From: Chromobacterium amazonense
Lineage (GTDB): Bacteria; Pseudomonadota; Gammaproteobacteria; Burkholderiales; Chromobacteriaceae
DNA: 64,000 nt
Reading direction: 5' to 3'
NCBI RefSeq assembly: GCF_001855565.1
Contig: NZ_MKCR01000031.1
Coordinates: forward strand, 186,001-250,000
The notes under the pieces were generated by a model that had not been told where the DNA came from, did no database searches, and worked only from the letters and a program-made list of their open reading frames with translations. This document shows positions 42,603 through 52,068 of this stretch, one piece after another. The position numbers were made by a program, and so were the translations under genes. The first letter of the stretch is position 1; each line of letters starts with the position of its first letter.

Positions 42603-43901
42603 ATGTCACAAGCAATCGCCTCAACCGCCTCCCGCTCCGGTTCGTCCGGCTGGACCAAGCACGACACCACCTGGATGCTCGGCCTCTATGGCACCGCCAT
42701 CGGCGCCGGCGTCCTGTTCCTTCCCATCAACGCCGGCATCGGCGGCCTGTGGCCCCTGATGCTGATGGCTATCCTGGCCCTGCCGCTGACCTTCTTCGCC
42801 CACCGCGGCCTGACCCGCTTCGTGCTGTCCGGCAGCAAGGAAGGCGCCGACATCACTGAAGTAGTGGAAGAACACTTCGGCATCGGCGCCGGCAAGATCA
42901 TCACCTTGCTGTACTTCTTCGCCATCTACCCGATTTTGTTGATGTACAGCGTGGCCATCACCAACACGGTGCTGTCCTTCCTCAATAACCAGCTGCACAT
43001 CGACGTGGGCACCGGCATCGCCACCCGCGCCGTGTTCTCGCTGGCGCTGATCCTGGGCCTGATGTCCATCGTCCGCCTGGGCGGCCAGATGATCGTCAAG
43101 GCGATGAGCATCCTGGTCTACCCGTTTGTGGTGGTGCTGATGCTGCTAGCCCTGTATCTGATCCCGCAATGGAGCGACACCGCTATCCGCCACGCCGGCA
43201 GCCTGGGCGACGCCCTGTCCAGCGGCGCCTTCTACAAGACGCTGTGGCTGGCCATCCCGGTAATGGTGTTCTCGTTCAACCACTCGCCCATCATCTCGTC
43301 CTTCTCCGTCGACCAGCGCAAGCTGCACGGCGATGAAGCTGAGCCGGCCTCCAGCCGCGTGCTGATCCGCGCCCACACCATGATGGTGCTGACCGTGATG
43401 TTCTTCGTGTTCAGCTGCGTATTCAGCCTGAGCCCGGCCGACCTGGCCGCCGCCAAGGCCCAGAACATCTCCATCCTGTCCTACCTGGCCAACCACTTCC
43501 AGAACCCGGTGATGGAATGGGTTGCCCCGATCATCGCCATGGTCGCCATCAGCAAGTCCTTCCTGGGCCACTACCTGGGCGCCAAGGAAGGCTTCAACGG
43601 CCTGGTGATCAAGCAACTGCGTCAAAACGGCAAGACCATCGAAACCTCCAAGCTGGATCGCTACACCGCCATCTTCATGATCGTGACCTGCTGGATCATC
43701 GCCACCATCAACCCGTCCATCCTGGGCATGATTGAAACCCTGGGCGGCCCGGTCATCGCGATGCTGCTGTTCCTGATGCCGATGTACGCCATCCACAAGG
43801 TTCCGGCGATGAAGAAGTACTCCGGCGCCGCCAGCAACATCTTCGTGGTACTGATCGGCCTGATCGCCATCTCTGCCATCTTCTACGATCTGATCGTCTG
43901 A
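42603..43901 (+). CDS. sdaC: Serine transporter, HAAAP family (SdaC-like)
   Basis: A 432-residue, about 11-span proton-coupled transporter of the hydroxy/aromatic amino acid permease family. The N-terminus GWTKHDTTWMLGLYGTAIGA and the GAGVLFLPINAGIGG motif are close to E. coli SdaC, as is the length (429). The frame is open from 42435, but ATG 42603 (MSQAIAS) with AAAAGGCACC upstream is the natural start. L-serine deaminase follows directly, which supports serine as substrate. An FNR box and structured leader lie upstream. Confidence 0.9.
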   Translation: MSQAIASTASRSGSSGWTKHDTTWMLGLYGTAIGAGVLFLPINAGIGGLWPLMLMAILALPLTFFAHRGLTRFVLSGSKEGADITEVVEEHFGIGAGKIITLLYFFAIYPILLMYSVAITNTVLSFLNNQLHIDVGTGIATRAVFSLALILGLMSIVRLGGQMIVKAMSILVYPFVVVLMLLALYLIPQWSDTAIRHAGSLGDALSSGAFYKTLWLAIPVMVFSFNHSPIISSFSVDQRKLHGDEAEPASSRVLIRAHTMMVLTVMFFVFSCVFSLSPADLAAAKAQNISILSYLANHFQNPVMEWVAPIIAMVAISKSFLGHYLGAKEGFNGLVIKQLRQNGKTIETSKLDRYTAIFMIVTCWIIATINPSILGMIETLGGPVIAMLLFLMPMYAIHKVPAMKKYSGAASNIFVVLIGLIAISAIFYDLIV

Positions 43902-43911
43902 TCGTAACCAG

Positions 43912-43932
43912 GCAGGCCGCCCAGCGGCCTGC
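43912..43932 (+). terminator. Stem-loop between sdaC and sdaA
   Basis: GCAGGCCGC-CCA-GCGGCCTGC, a perfect 9-bp stem without a T tract. More likely a processing or partial termination site within the operon. Confidence 0.4.
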
Positions 43933-43968
43933 TCTCCCCCTCCGTACCAGCTTCAAAGAGGTAGCATC

Positions 43969-45369
43969 ATGTTCAGCATGAGTGATATCTACAAAATCGG
44001 CGTAGGTCCCTCCAGTTCCCACACCGTCGGCCCGATGAAGGCCGGTCACCAGTTCCTGGGCGCGCTCAAGGAAACCGGCAGATTCAACCAAGTCACCCGC
44101 ATCCACGTGGACTGCTACGGCTCGCTGGCCCTCACCGGCAAGGGCCACTGCACGGACCAGGCCATTATCCTGGGCCTGGCCGGCAACCTGCCTGACACGG
44201 TGGACCCGGACAACTCCGCCAGCCTGATCGCCGACGTGGAGCAAACCGGCCAGCTGACGCTGGGCCGCACCCACCAACGCGTGATCTTCGGCATGGACTT
44301 CCATACCGCCAACCTGCCGCTGCACGAAAACGGCATGCAGATCCACGCCTTCGTCGGCGACGAAAAAGTACTGACCAAGACCTATTACTCGATCGGCGGC
44401 GGCTTCATCGTCGATGAGGAACACTTCAACCAGTCCAGCTGCAGCGACACCCCGGTGCCGTACCACTTCGTCACCGCGCAGCAACTGATCGACATGTGCG
44501 AAGAAACCGGCCTGTCCATCGCCGCCCTGGTGCTGGAAAACGAAAAAGCCTTCCACGACGTCAAGGACACCGAGGCGCACTTCCGCCGCGTGTGGGAAGT
44601 CATGAAGGGCAGCATCGAGCGCGGCATGCGCACCGAAGGCAACCTGCCCGGCCCGATGCGCATCCCGCGCCGCGCCCCGGCCCTGCATCGCATGCTGACC
44701 AGCTCCCTCACCGTGGCCAAAGACCCGATGAGCGTGATGGACTGGGTCAATATGTACGCCATGGCCATGTCGGAAGAAAACGCCGCCGGCGGCCGCGTCG
44801 TCACCGCCCCGACCAACGGCGCCTGCGGCATCGTGCCGGCGGTGCTGGCCTACTACAACCACTTCATCCAGCCGCTGGATGACGACAGCTGCCTGCGCTT
44901 CTTCCTGTCTTCCGGCGCCATCGGCTGCCTGTTCAAGCTAAACGCGTCCATCTCCGGCGCCGAAGTGGGCTGCCAGGGCGAAGTGGGCGTGGCCTGTTCC
45001 ATGGCCGCGGCCGGCCTGACCGAGCTGATGGGCGGCAGCCCGTCCCAGGTGTGCATGGCGGCGGAAATCGCCATGGAGCACAACCTGGGCCTGACTTGCG
45101 ACCCGGTGGGCGGCCAGGTGCAGATTCCATGCATCGAGCGCAACGCCATCGCTGCCGTCAAGGCGATCAACGCCGCCCGCATGGCCATGCACCGCGTCAG
45201 CAGCCCCAAGGTGTCGCTGGACAAGGTCATCGCCGCCATGTACGAGACCGGCAAGGACATGGACGCCAAGTACCGCGAAACCTCCTGCGGCGGCCTCGCC
45301 CTGCAGATCAAGGTGGAAAGCAAGGTCGTGCCTAGCCAGGCCATCCGCTGGGTGGACGACGCGGCCTGA
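43969..45369 (+). CDS. sdaA: L-serine ammonia-lyase (iron-sulfur type)
   Basis: A 466-residue single-chain L-serine dehydratase that converts serine to pyruvate and ammonia with a [4Fe-4S] cluster. The N-terminal beta domain begins MSDIYKIGVGPSSSHTVGPM; cluster and catalytic regions include TAPTNGACGIVPAV, GCQGEVGVACSMAAAG and LTCDPVGGQVQIPCIERNA. Start ATG at 43969 with AGAGG upstream. It follows the serine transporter by 67 bp and ends at a terminator, so the two form a serine-use operon that feeds pyruvate to PFL. Confidence 0.96.
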   Translation: MFSMSDIYKIGVGPSSSHTVGPMKAGHQFLGALKETGRFNQVTRIHVDCYGSLALTGKGHCTDQAIILGLAGNLPDTVDPDNSASLIADVEQTGQLTLGRTHQRVIFGMDFHTANLPLHENGMQIHAFVGDEKVLTKTYYSIGGGFIVDEEHFNQSSCSDTPVPYHFVTAQQLIDMCEETGLSIAALVLENEKAFHDVKDTEAHFRRVWEVMKGSIERGMRTEGNLPGPMRIPRRAPALHRMLTSSLTVAKDPMSVMDWVNMYAMAMSEENAAGGRVVTAPTNGACGIVPAVLAYYNHFIQPLDDDSCLRFFLSSGAIGCLFKLNASISGAEVGCQGEVGVACSMAAAGLTELMGGSPSQVCMAAEIAMEHNLGLTCDPVGGQVQIPCIERNAIAAVKAINAARMAMHRVSSPKVSLDKVIAAMYETGKDMDAKYRETSCGGLALQIKVESKVVPSQAIRWVDDAA

Positions 45370-45390
45370 GCCCGTCGCCCGTGCTAAGAC

Positions 45391-45417
45391 AAACGCCACC
45401 GTCACGGTGGCGTTTTT
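45391..45417 (+). terminator. Intrinsic terminator after sdaA
   Basis: AAACGCCACCG-TCA-CGGTGGCGTTT followed by further T residues, 21 bp past the stop codon. Confidence 0.9.
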
Positions 45418-45465
45418 GCTGGGCAGATGCCATGATGGGCGCTCAGCAAAACCATACTCGCCAGT

Positions 45466-45482
45466 ACAGTTTAGAAAACTGT
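45466..45482. promoter_or_regulatory. 17-bp dyad upstream of the HAD phosphatase gene
   Basis: ACAGTTT-AGA-AAACTGT is a perfect 7+3+7 inverted repeat 28 bp before the start codon, a candidate operator. It is not a LexA box. Confidence 0.35.
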
Positions 45483-45510
45483 CCATGCATCTGATAACAA
45501 AGGCCTATCC

Positions 45511-46176
45511 GTGAACGCCAAAGCCGATTTCTGTCTGCTGTTCGACTTGGACGGCACCCTGACCCACACCGACGACCTGCACTTCGACGCCTTCGCTACG
45601 CTGATGGCCGAACACGGCCGCGCGCTGGATCACGACACCTTTTTGCGCCACATCGTCGGCACCACCAACGAAGCCATCATGGCCAGGCTGTTCCCGGACC
45701 TGCCAGAGCAACACCTGGAGCTGGCGGAACGCAAGGAGCGCCTGTTCCGCGACTCCGTCACCCGGCTGACGCCGACGCCGGGCGCGCCGGAACTGTTCGA
45801 CTGGGCAGAGCGCCATGGCGTGGGCATCGCCGTGGTCACCAATGCGCCACGCGCCAACGCCGAACTGATGCTGGCCGGGCTGGGCCTGACGGACCGGGTG
45901 GACGCGCTGGTGATAGGCGACGAGCTGGCGCACGGCAAGCCGCACCCCCTGCCCTACCAGACCGGCCTGACCAGGCTGGGCGGCTGCGCCGACCGCGCCT
46001 GCGCCTTCGAGGACTCCCCGTCCGGCATGCGCGCCGCCCACGCCGCCGGCATCCACAGCTACGGCATCGCCTGCGCGCTGCCGCCGCAAACGCTGCTGGA
46101 CGCGGGCGCCGCCGCCGTCATCGCAGACTTTACCGCGCCCGAGCTGTGGCGCTGGCTGGAACGCGCGCTAGGCTAG
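45511..46176 (+). CDS. HAD-superfamily hydrolase (phosphoglycolate phosphatase/beta-PGM-like)
   Basis: A 221-residue HAD subfamily IA phosphatase. Motif I is LLFDLDGTLTHTDDLHFDAF, motif II VVTNAPRAN, and the motif III/IV region GKPHPLPYQTGL then CAFEDSPSGMRAAHAAG. The cap inserted after motif I is helical as in phosphoglycolate phosphatases and beta-phosphoglucomutases. Substrate not predictable. GTG start at 45511 with AAAGG upstream. Confidence 0.88.
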   Translation: MNAKADFCLLFDLDGTLTHTDDLHFDAFATLMAEHGRALDHDTFLRHIVGTTNEAIMARLFPDLPEQHLELAERKERLFRDSVTRLTPTPGAPELFDWAERHGVGIAVVTNAPRANAELMLAGLGLTDRVDALVIGDELAHGKPHPLPYQTGLTRLGGCADRACAFEDSPSGMRAAHAAGIHSYGIACALPPQTLLDAGAAAVIADFTAPELWRWLERALG

Positions 46177-46212
46177 GCCTCAGCCCAAGGCGGAATATAG
46201 TGCGCCGGAAGT

Positions 46213-47643
46213 CGGTTCACCCCATCGGGCGCGGGGAACACTGGCTAATGGGGTGGCCCATAGGGTGGACCGACGGTTCATCCCCGCGCCTGCGGGGAAC
46301 ACACCACCTGTACGCCCGGCGTGGCGCCGTAGCGCGGTTCATCCCCGCGCCTGCGGGGAACCAACGGCAGTCATAACGTCGTAGGCTGGGGCGACGGTTC
46401 ATCCCCGCGCCTGCGGGGAACACTCAGGAGCCTTTATGGCTGAGACACTGCAAACCGGTTCATCCCCGCGCCTGCGGGGAACACAAAGCCGCGCGCAAGT
46501 GGCTGGTGGGTGAGGGCGGTTCATCCCCGCGCCTGCGGGGAACACTTCCATGGGATCGATGCCCAGCACCTGGGCGACGGTTCATCCCCGCGCCTGCGGG
46601 GAACACGCACGGCGTGCCGCCGACCAGCAGCTCCGGCGCGGTTCATCCCCGCGCCTGCGGGGAACACCTCGGCGACTCGGTGGCTGACGACAGCCGAGAC
46701 GGTTCATCCCCGCGCCTGCGGGGAACACGCGCAAGGCAGCTTGGCCTTGTGGCCGGCGGCCGGTTCATCCCCGCGCCTGCGGGGAACACAAAGCTGTCCA
46801 ACAGCAACAGCATTCTGAGGGCGGTTCATCCCCGCGCCTGCGGGGAACACGTTTGCTGAGGTCGATCTGCAGAGAGTTGACGCGGTTCATCCCCGCGCCT
46901 GCGGGGAACACCAAAGGAAGCTGCACCGATAAAATGCCCGGCTCGGTTCATCCCCGCGCCTGCGGGGAACACTGCTAGCCTATCAGAACGGTGTGGCGTA
47001 TTTGCGGTTCATCCCCGCGCCTGCGGGGAACACTACAACGATATGCCCGACTTCCAATTCAAATTCGGTTCATCCCCGCGCCTGCGGGGAACACAAGTCC
47101 GAATATTTCATGGTCAATTGCAATATCGGTTCATCCCCGCGCCTGCGGGGAACACATTCTCGCGGGATTTACGATGAGGATAAGCTGCGGTTCATCCCCG
47201 CGCCTGCGGGGAACACATAAGCAGCAAAAGCTCCACGCCTAGATGCACCGGTTCATCCCCGCGCCTGCGGGGAACACATAAGCAGCAAAAGCTCCACGCC
47301 TAGATGCACCGGTTCATCCCCGCGCCTGCGGGGAACACGAGTTAATCGCAGATATAAGACCAGTCTGTATCGGTTCATCCCCGCGCCTGCGGGGAACACG
47401 GCCACGTCTCCCACATCCGCCGCAGCCACGGCGGTTCATCCCCGCGCCTGCGGGGAACACGCCCAAGTGCTGTTCAGGATCTCGTTGACGTCCGGTTCAT
47501 CCCCGCGCCTGCGGGGAACACGTTACCATTCAACCCTGCATACCGGCCGTCGGCGGTTCATCCCCGCGCCTGCGGGGAACACCGAATGGCTGCCTGATAA
47601 ATGGCCGGCTGGCCCGGTTCATCCCCGCGCCTGCGGGGAACAC
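46213..47643 (-). CRISPR. Type I-E CRISPR array 1 (24 repeats, 23 spacers)
   Basis: Repeats of 29 bp (plus strand CGGTTCATCCCCGC, loop GCCT within the stem region, GCGGGGAACAC) recur every 61 bp with 32-bp spacers. The minus-strand form starts GTGTTCCCC and ends GATGAACCG, so the array is transcribed leftwards from a leader at 47644-47744 beside cas2. The leader-distal repeat at 46213-46241 is degenerate (six changes). The repeat at 46335 is 28 bp, lacking one A near its end. Spacers 47217-47248 and 47278-47309 are identical. Spacer targets cannot be identified here. Confidence 0.97.
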
Positions 47644-47744
47644 ACCAATTACAAGCAACTGATTCCAAAGAACAAAAACACCACTCCAAAATCTACCGAT
47701 TTTTAAAGAGCCAAATCCCCCTTTCAACTCACATCGATTACGCC
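47644..47744 (-). promoter_or_regulatory. Leader of CRISPR array 1
   Basis: AT-rich 101-bp segment between the first repeat and the cas2 stop. Its first 60 bp align clearly with the segment next to array 2 (57421-57480), sharing ACCAATT, CAAGCA, CTGATT and ACCGATTTT blocks. This marks it as the leader with promoter and adaptation signals. Confidence 0.8.
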
Positions 47745-48941
<1,197 letters not shown>

Positions 48942-48945
<4 letters not shown>

Positions 48946-49646
48946 GGCAGCCGTTTCACCAACAGTAGGCCGCAGCCAAAGCCCAAGGCATGGCCCAGGC
49001 TGGAATGCGGAGCGGCGGCGGGCTGGCCTAATAAAGCGCACGCCAGCTTGTCGCCATCGGCCACTCTGGCCATGCCCTGGTAATCGACCGAGGAGAAACG
49101 CAGGCGGCGTCCCTTGCTGTGCAGCACATGCTGGACGTAGGCGTCCACCTGCACTTCGTCGACATCGATTTCCAGCCCCCAGGCTATGGCGCGGCGAGCC
49201 AGCCAATCCAGCGCGGCGCGAGTCATGGCTTCCTGGATTTGGCCTGCCGGGAGGCCCTTGGCTTTCGCCTCGGTCTTGGCCACCATCAATACATCATGGC
49301 GCCGGCTGCGTTGGCCCTTTTCCTTGGGCTTGGCCACCACCGGATTGGCCCGCAGGCTGAAATGCACCCATTCACCCGCCTCCAGCCTGGGCTGGTAAGG
49401 CTTGCTTTCCACCTTTACCGCCGGATGCCAAGCCTGCGGCGGCCGCTGAGACAGCAGGTAGTACAGCAAATGGCCATTGGCGCCCTGCTCCGCGCGGAAC
49501 AGGAAATCGCGCTTGGCGTCAGGCGCATCCGGAAACAGCTTCCACATCAGCCGGTGGTCTCGATAGGCATTGCCGGCGATCATCGCGTCGGATTCGCAGA
49601 CAGCCGCCGACGCCGGAACCGTGATGCGGGACAGATAATGGCTCAT
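48942..49646 (-). CDS. cas6e: crRNA endoribonuclease Cas6e (CasE)
   Basis: A 234-residue repeat-cleaving nuclease and Cascade subunit. The N-terminus MSHYLSRITVP and NAYRDHRLMWKLFP (catalytic His region) are typical, and the C-terminus has GHALGFGCGLLLVK, the Gly-rich loop of RAMP proteins. It would cut pre-crRNA at the base of the repeat hairpin, leaving an AUGAACCG 5' handle. The start ATG overlaps the cas5e stop (ATGA) and has GGAGG upstream. Confidence 0.95.
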
Positions 49647-50404
49647 TGCTTGCCTCCCGCCAGATAGACCCACTCACGCCGCGGTTCGAATTGCCAGCGC
49701 CGGCGCGACAGGGGTTGGTCATGCCGCATCAGTTGCAAGGTGGCGTCCATGCCGACATCGGCCATCGCCTCGTCCCAGAAGTAACGCGCCTGCCTGTCCT
49801 TATCCAAGTCGATATCGCCCGGCCACGTCTCGTCGTCATTCAGGTTGAAACCCGGCACAAGCGGCTCATCGTCGCGGCTGTCCAGCGCCTGCTTCAGCGT
49901 GTCGAAACCGCCCAGCTTTGGGTCCAAGGGCAGCGCCAGCGGGCAGGACTTGCGGCCGAGATACGGCAAAAACACCGGCGCGCGCAACGCATCGGCTAGC
50001 ATGGACAAGCCATATGGCGCGTCCGGCGAGGCCTCCACCGCCACCGCGCTCAGGCTGTCGCTGCGGTATTCGCGGCTGCTGAGAATAGTGTTCAGCTTTT
50101 CCTTGTCCCGCACTTCCTGGCGGCGGCTGCGGTAGGCAAACTTCTTGGGAATGTCCGGCCACTGCACGGTGTGGTAGTCGCGCAATGGCATGCCGGTGGC
50201 GACGAGCTTGACGCCAAAGCGGTAGCCGCGGCTCAGCGCCTGCTGGCCGGCCTCGTCGTCCCGCCTCACGCCCAGCGCCGCGCCCAGCAGGCCCAGCAGC
50301 GCGGAGCGGGACGGATGATCGGCGCTGGCGCGTTGCTCTCCCACTGCCAGCTCGCCCCAGCTGGCCATGGGGCCGTACAGCCGGAAAACCAGATACTCGC
50401 GCAT
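49643..50404 (-). CDS. cas5e: Cascade subunit Cas5e (CasD)
   Basis: A 253-residue Cas5 protein that caps the 5' handle of the crRNA in Cascade. MREYLVFRLYGPMASWGELAVGEQR and HPSRSALLGLLGAALGV are family signatures; DYHTVQWPDIP follows. It lies 4 bp after cas7e. Confidence 0.95.
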   Translation of the reverse strand: MREYLVFRLYGPMASWGELAVGEQRASADHPSRSALLGLLGAALGVRRDDEAGQQALSRGYRFGVKLVATGMPLRDYHTVQWPDIPKKFAYRSRRQEVRDKEKLNTILSSREYRSDSLSAVAVEASPDAPYGLSMLADALRAPVFLPYLGRKSCPLALPLDPKLGGFDTLKQALDSRDDEPLVPGFNLNDDETWPGDIDLDKDRQARYFWDEAMADVGMDATLQLMRHDQPLSRRRWQFEPRREWVYLAGGKQ

Positions 50405-50408
50405 GGCC

Positions 50409-51461
50409 TTACTCCGCGACGAAAGCCAGCAGCGCCTGCAGGCTGCCCTCGCCCTTGATCACATCGAATTCGCAGCGGCTGTCGGCGCAGGCGCCATACA
50501 CGTCATCCATCTTCTTCCGCGTGGACACCAATGCCTCGACGCCATCGGCCGCATAATCCGCGCCCCCCAACGGTTTGAGGAAGGCCAGCGACAGGCTGCG
50601 CGGCTGGCGGTCGCCGCGCTCGGCCAGCGCGTAATGGGCATAGGCGCGGCTGGCGTAACTGTTTTGCTTGCCGTTGGGCGCAACCGTCAACACCGCTTCT
50701 GCCAGCGCCGCGATGGCGCGCTTCGCCAGCTCGGCATCGCCGCCCAGGTTTTGCAGCAGCAATTCACGGTCGATGCAGATGTACTGATAGAACACCGCGG
50801 CGGCGAAGGCGCTTTCGCCGATGTGGGCCGCGCCGGGGTCTTTGCAGTTCAGATCGTCCACCGCCGTGAAGTAATCGTCCTCCACCGCCGTGGCATGGAT
50901 GCCCAGCGCGTGCGCCACCTGCACCGCCGCCTCCACATTGTGTTCGGTCTTGCTGGCCAGCATTCGGCCGAACATGGCGATGTCCGCCGCCTGCTGCTTA
51001 TGCAGCAGCGCGTCCAGCTCCTCTTTTTCCGGCGCGCGCTTGTCGGCGATCAGCTTGGCCACCAGCTTGTCCAGCGAGGCCTTCTCTTCCGCCGAAACAT
51101 GCACCAATTGCTCTATCTCGTAAGGTTTATCCTTCTTCAGCGCGCCATACACCTTAGCGATTTCATTGGTGCTGTCGCCGGCCAATTTTTCCGAGAAACC
51201 GGCAGCTTTCAGTTTTTCGTAAACCTCCACGCCCAGCAGCTTGGTGCGGGTACCTAGCGCGCCTTCGCTCTGGCCTACCTTACTGAACAGCTTTTGCTCG
51301 AACAGTTCTGAGGTGCGCCAAGCGCGCTTCAGACTTTGCGACGACACCCGCAGGCGCTCCACGCCACCCATCATCGCGGTCTTGGGCCGGCCCAGATCGT
51401 CGCGGTTCAGGTTGGCCGGCGGGTAGGAAATCAGGGTATGCAGCTGGATGAAACGGCTCAT
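50409..51461 (-). CDS. cas7e: Cascade backbone subunit Cas7e (CasC)
   Basis: A 350-residue Cas7 protein; six copies form the crRNA-binding backbone, with thumbs that kink the RNA at every sixth base. The N-terminus MSRFIQLHTLISYPPANLNR and DDLGRPKTAMMGGVERLRVS are characteristic. The start at 51461 is chosen for GGAG seven bases upstream and family alignment; the frame is open to 51518. Confidence 0.96.
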   Translation of the reverse strand: MSRFIQLHTLISYPPANLNRDDLGRPKTAMMGGVERLRVSSQSLKRAWRTSELFEQKLFSKVGQSEGALGTRTKLLGVEVYEKLKAAGFSEKLAGDSTNEIAKVYGALKKDKPYEIEQLVHVSAEEKASLDKLVAKLIADKRAPEKEELDALLHKQQAADIAMFGRMLASKTEHNVEAAVQVAHALGIHATAVEDDYFTAVDDLNCKDPGAAHIGESAFAAAVFYQYICIDRELLLQNLGGDAELAKRAIAALAEAVLTVAPNGKQNSYASRAYAHYALAERGDRQPRSLSLAFLKPLGGADYAADGVEALVSTRKKMDDVYGACADSRCEFDVIKGEGSLQALLAFVAE

Positions 51462-51480
51462 GTTTTTTCTCCAATGACAA

Positions 51481-52068
51481 TCAGGCGGGTTCTTGATCGG
51501 CTTCGCGCAAGGATTCATGGTAATAGTCGGCGGCCCAGCGCAGTTTCAGGCGTTCGCGCGGCGGCAGCGCCGGGTCCGGCTCGCGGAATTCCCATACCCA
51601 CTGCAGCAGGTCCACCGCCAGCTTGCCCACGTCCACTTCGCCGCCCAGCAGGTCCACCGCGCGGCGGGCCTGACGGTAAAAACTGTCCTCGTCGCGGCAA
51701 GTTTGCAGCTGGCGGAAGCGCAGCTCGCTCATCGCCTCGCGGCCGGATTCGTTCTTGCGGCCCAAGCTGCGGGCAAACTCCTTGCCCGGCGCGTGGGTGG
51801 CATGCGCCGCCACGCCGGCGGCCAGCGCCAACTCCTCTGCCCCCACATCCAAACCCTGCCGCCGCAACTCCTGCAGCAGCCGATGGAAGGCGGATTGCAG
51901 CAATACTTCTTCCGGCGCGGCGCAGCACCGCAGTTGGGCGCGGTCTGCCCGCTTCAACATGGCGAACGGCCCATGGCGCTCCTCGTCGCTCGGGTCTAGC
52001 GCCTGCCGCCACTGCGCGACCGTCTTGGCCAGCGTTTGGCGTTCAGCCTTACTGAGAAACCGCTTCAT
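51481..52068 (-). CDS. cse2: Cascade small subunit Cse2 (CasB)
   Basis: A 195-residue basic helical protein; two copies form the belly of Cascade and hold the displaced strand. KTVAQWRQALDPSDEERHGPFAMLKRADR near the N-terminus is typical Cse2 (shown here in two parts around residue 20-45). It overlaps the end of cse1 by 20 bp, so translation is coupled. Confidence 0.92.
   Translation of the reverse strand: MKRFLSKAERQTLAKTVAQWRQALDPSDEERHGPFAMLKRADRAQLRCCAAPEEVLLQSAFHRLLQELRRQGLDVGAEELALAAGVAAHATHAPGKEFARSLGRKNESGREAMSELRFRQLQTCRDEDSFYRQARRAVDLLGGEVDVGKLAVDLLQWVWEFREPDPALPPRERLKLRWAADYYHESLREADQEPA

Noticed and set aside
45466-45482. LexA box before the HAD gene
   Set aside because: The dyad is ACAG-N9-CTGT, the reverse of CTGT-N8-ACAG, so it is not a LexA site.
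46506-47242. Frames translating GSSPRLRGT or FIPAPAGN repeats
   Set aside because: These are CRISPR repeats read as protein, a common false gene call.
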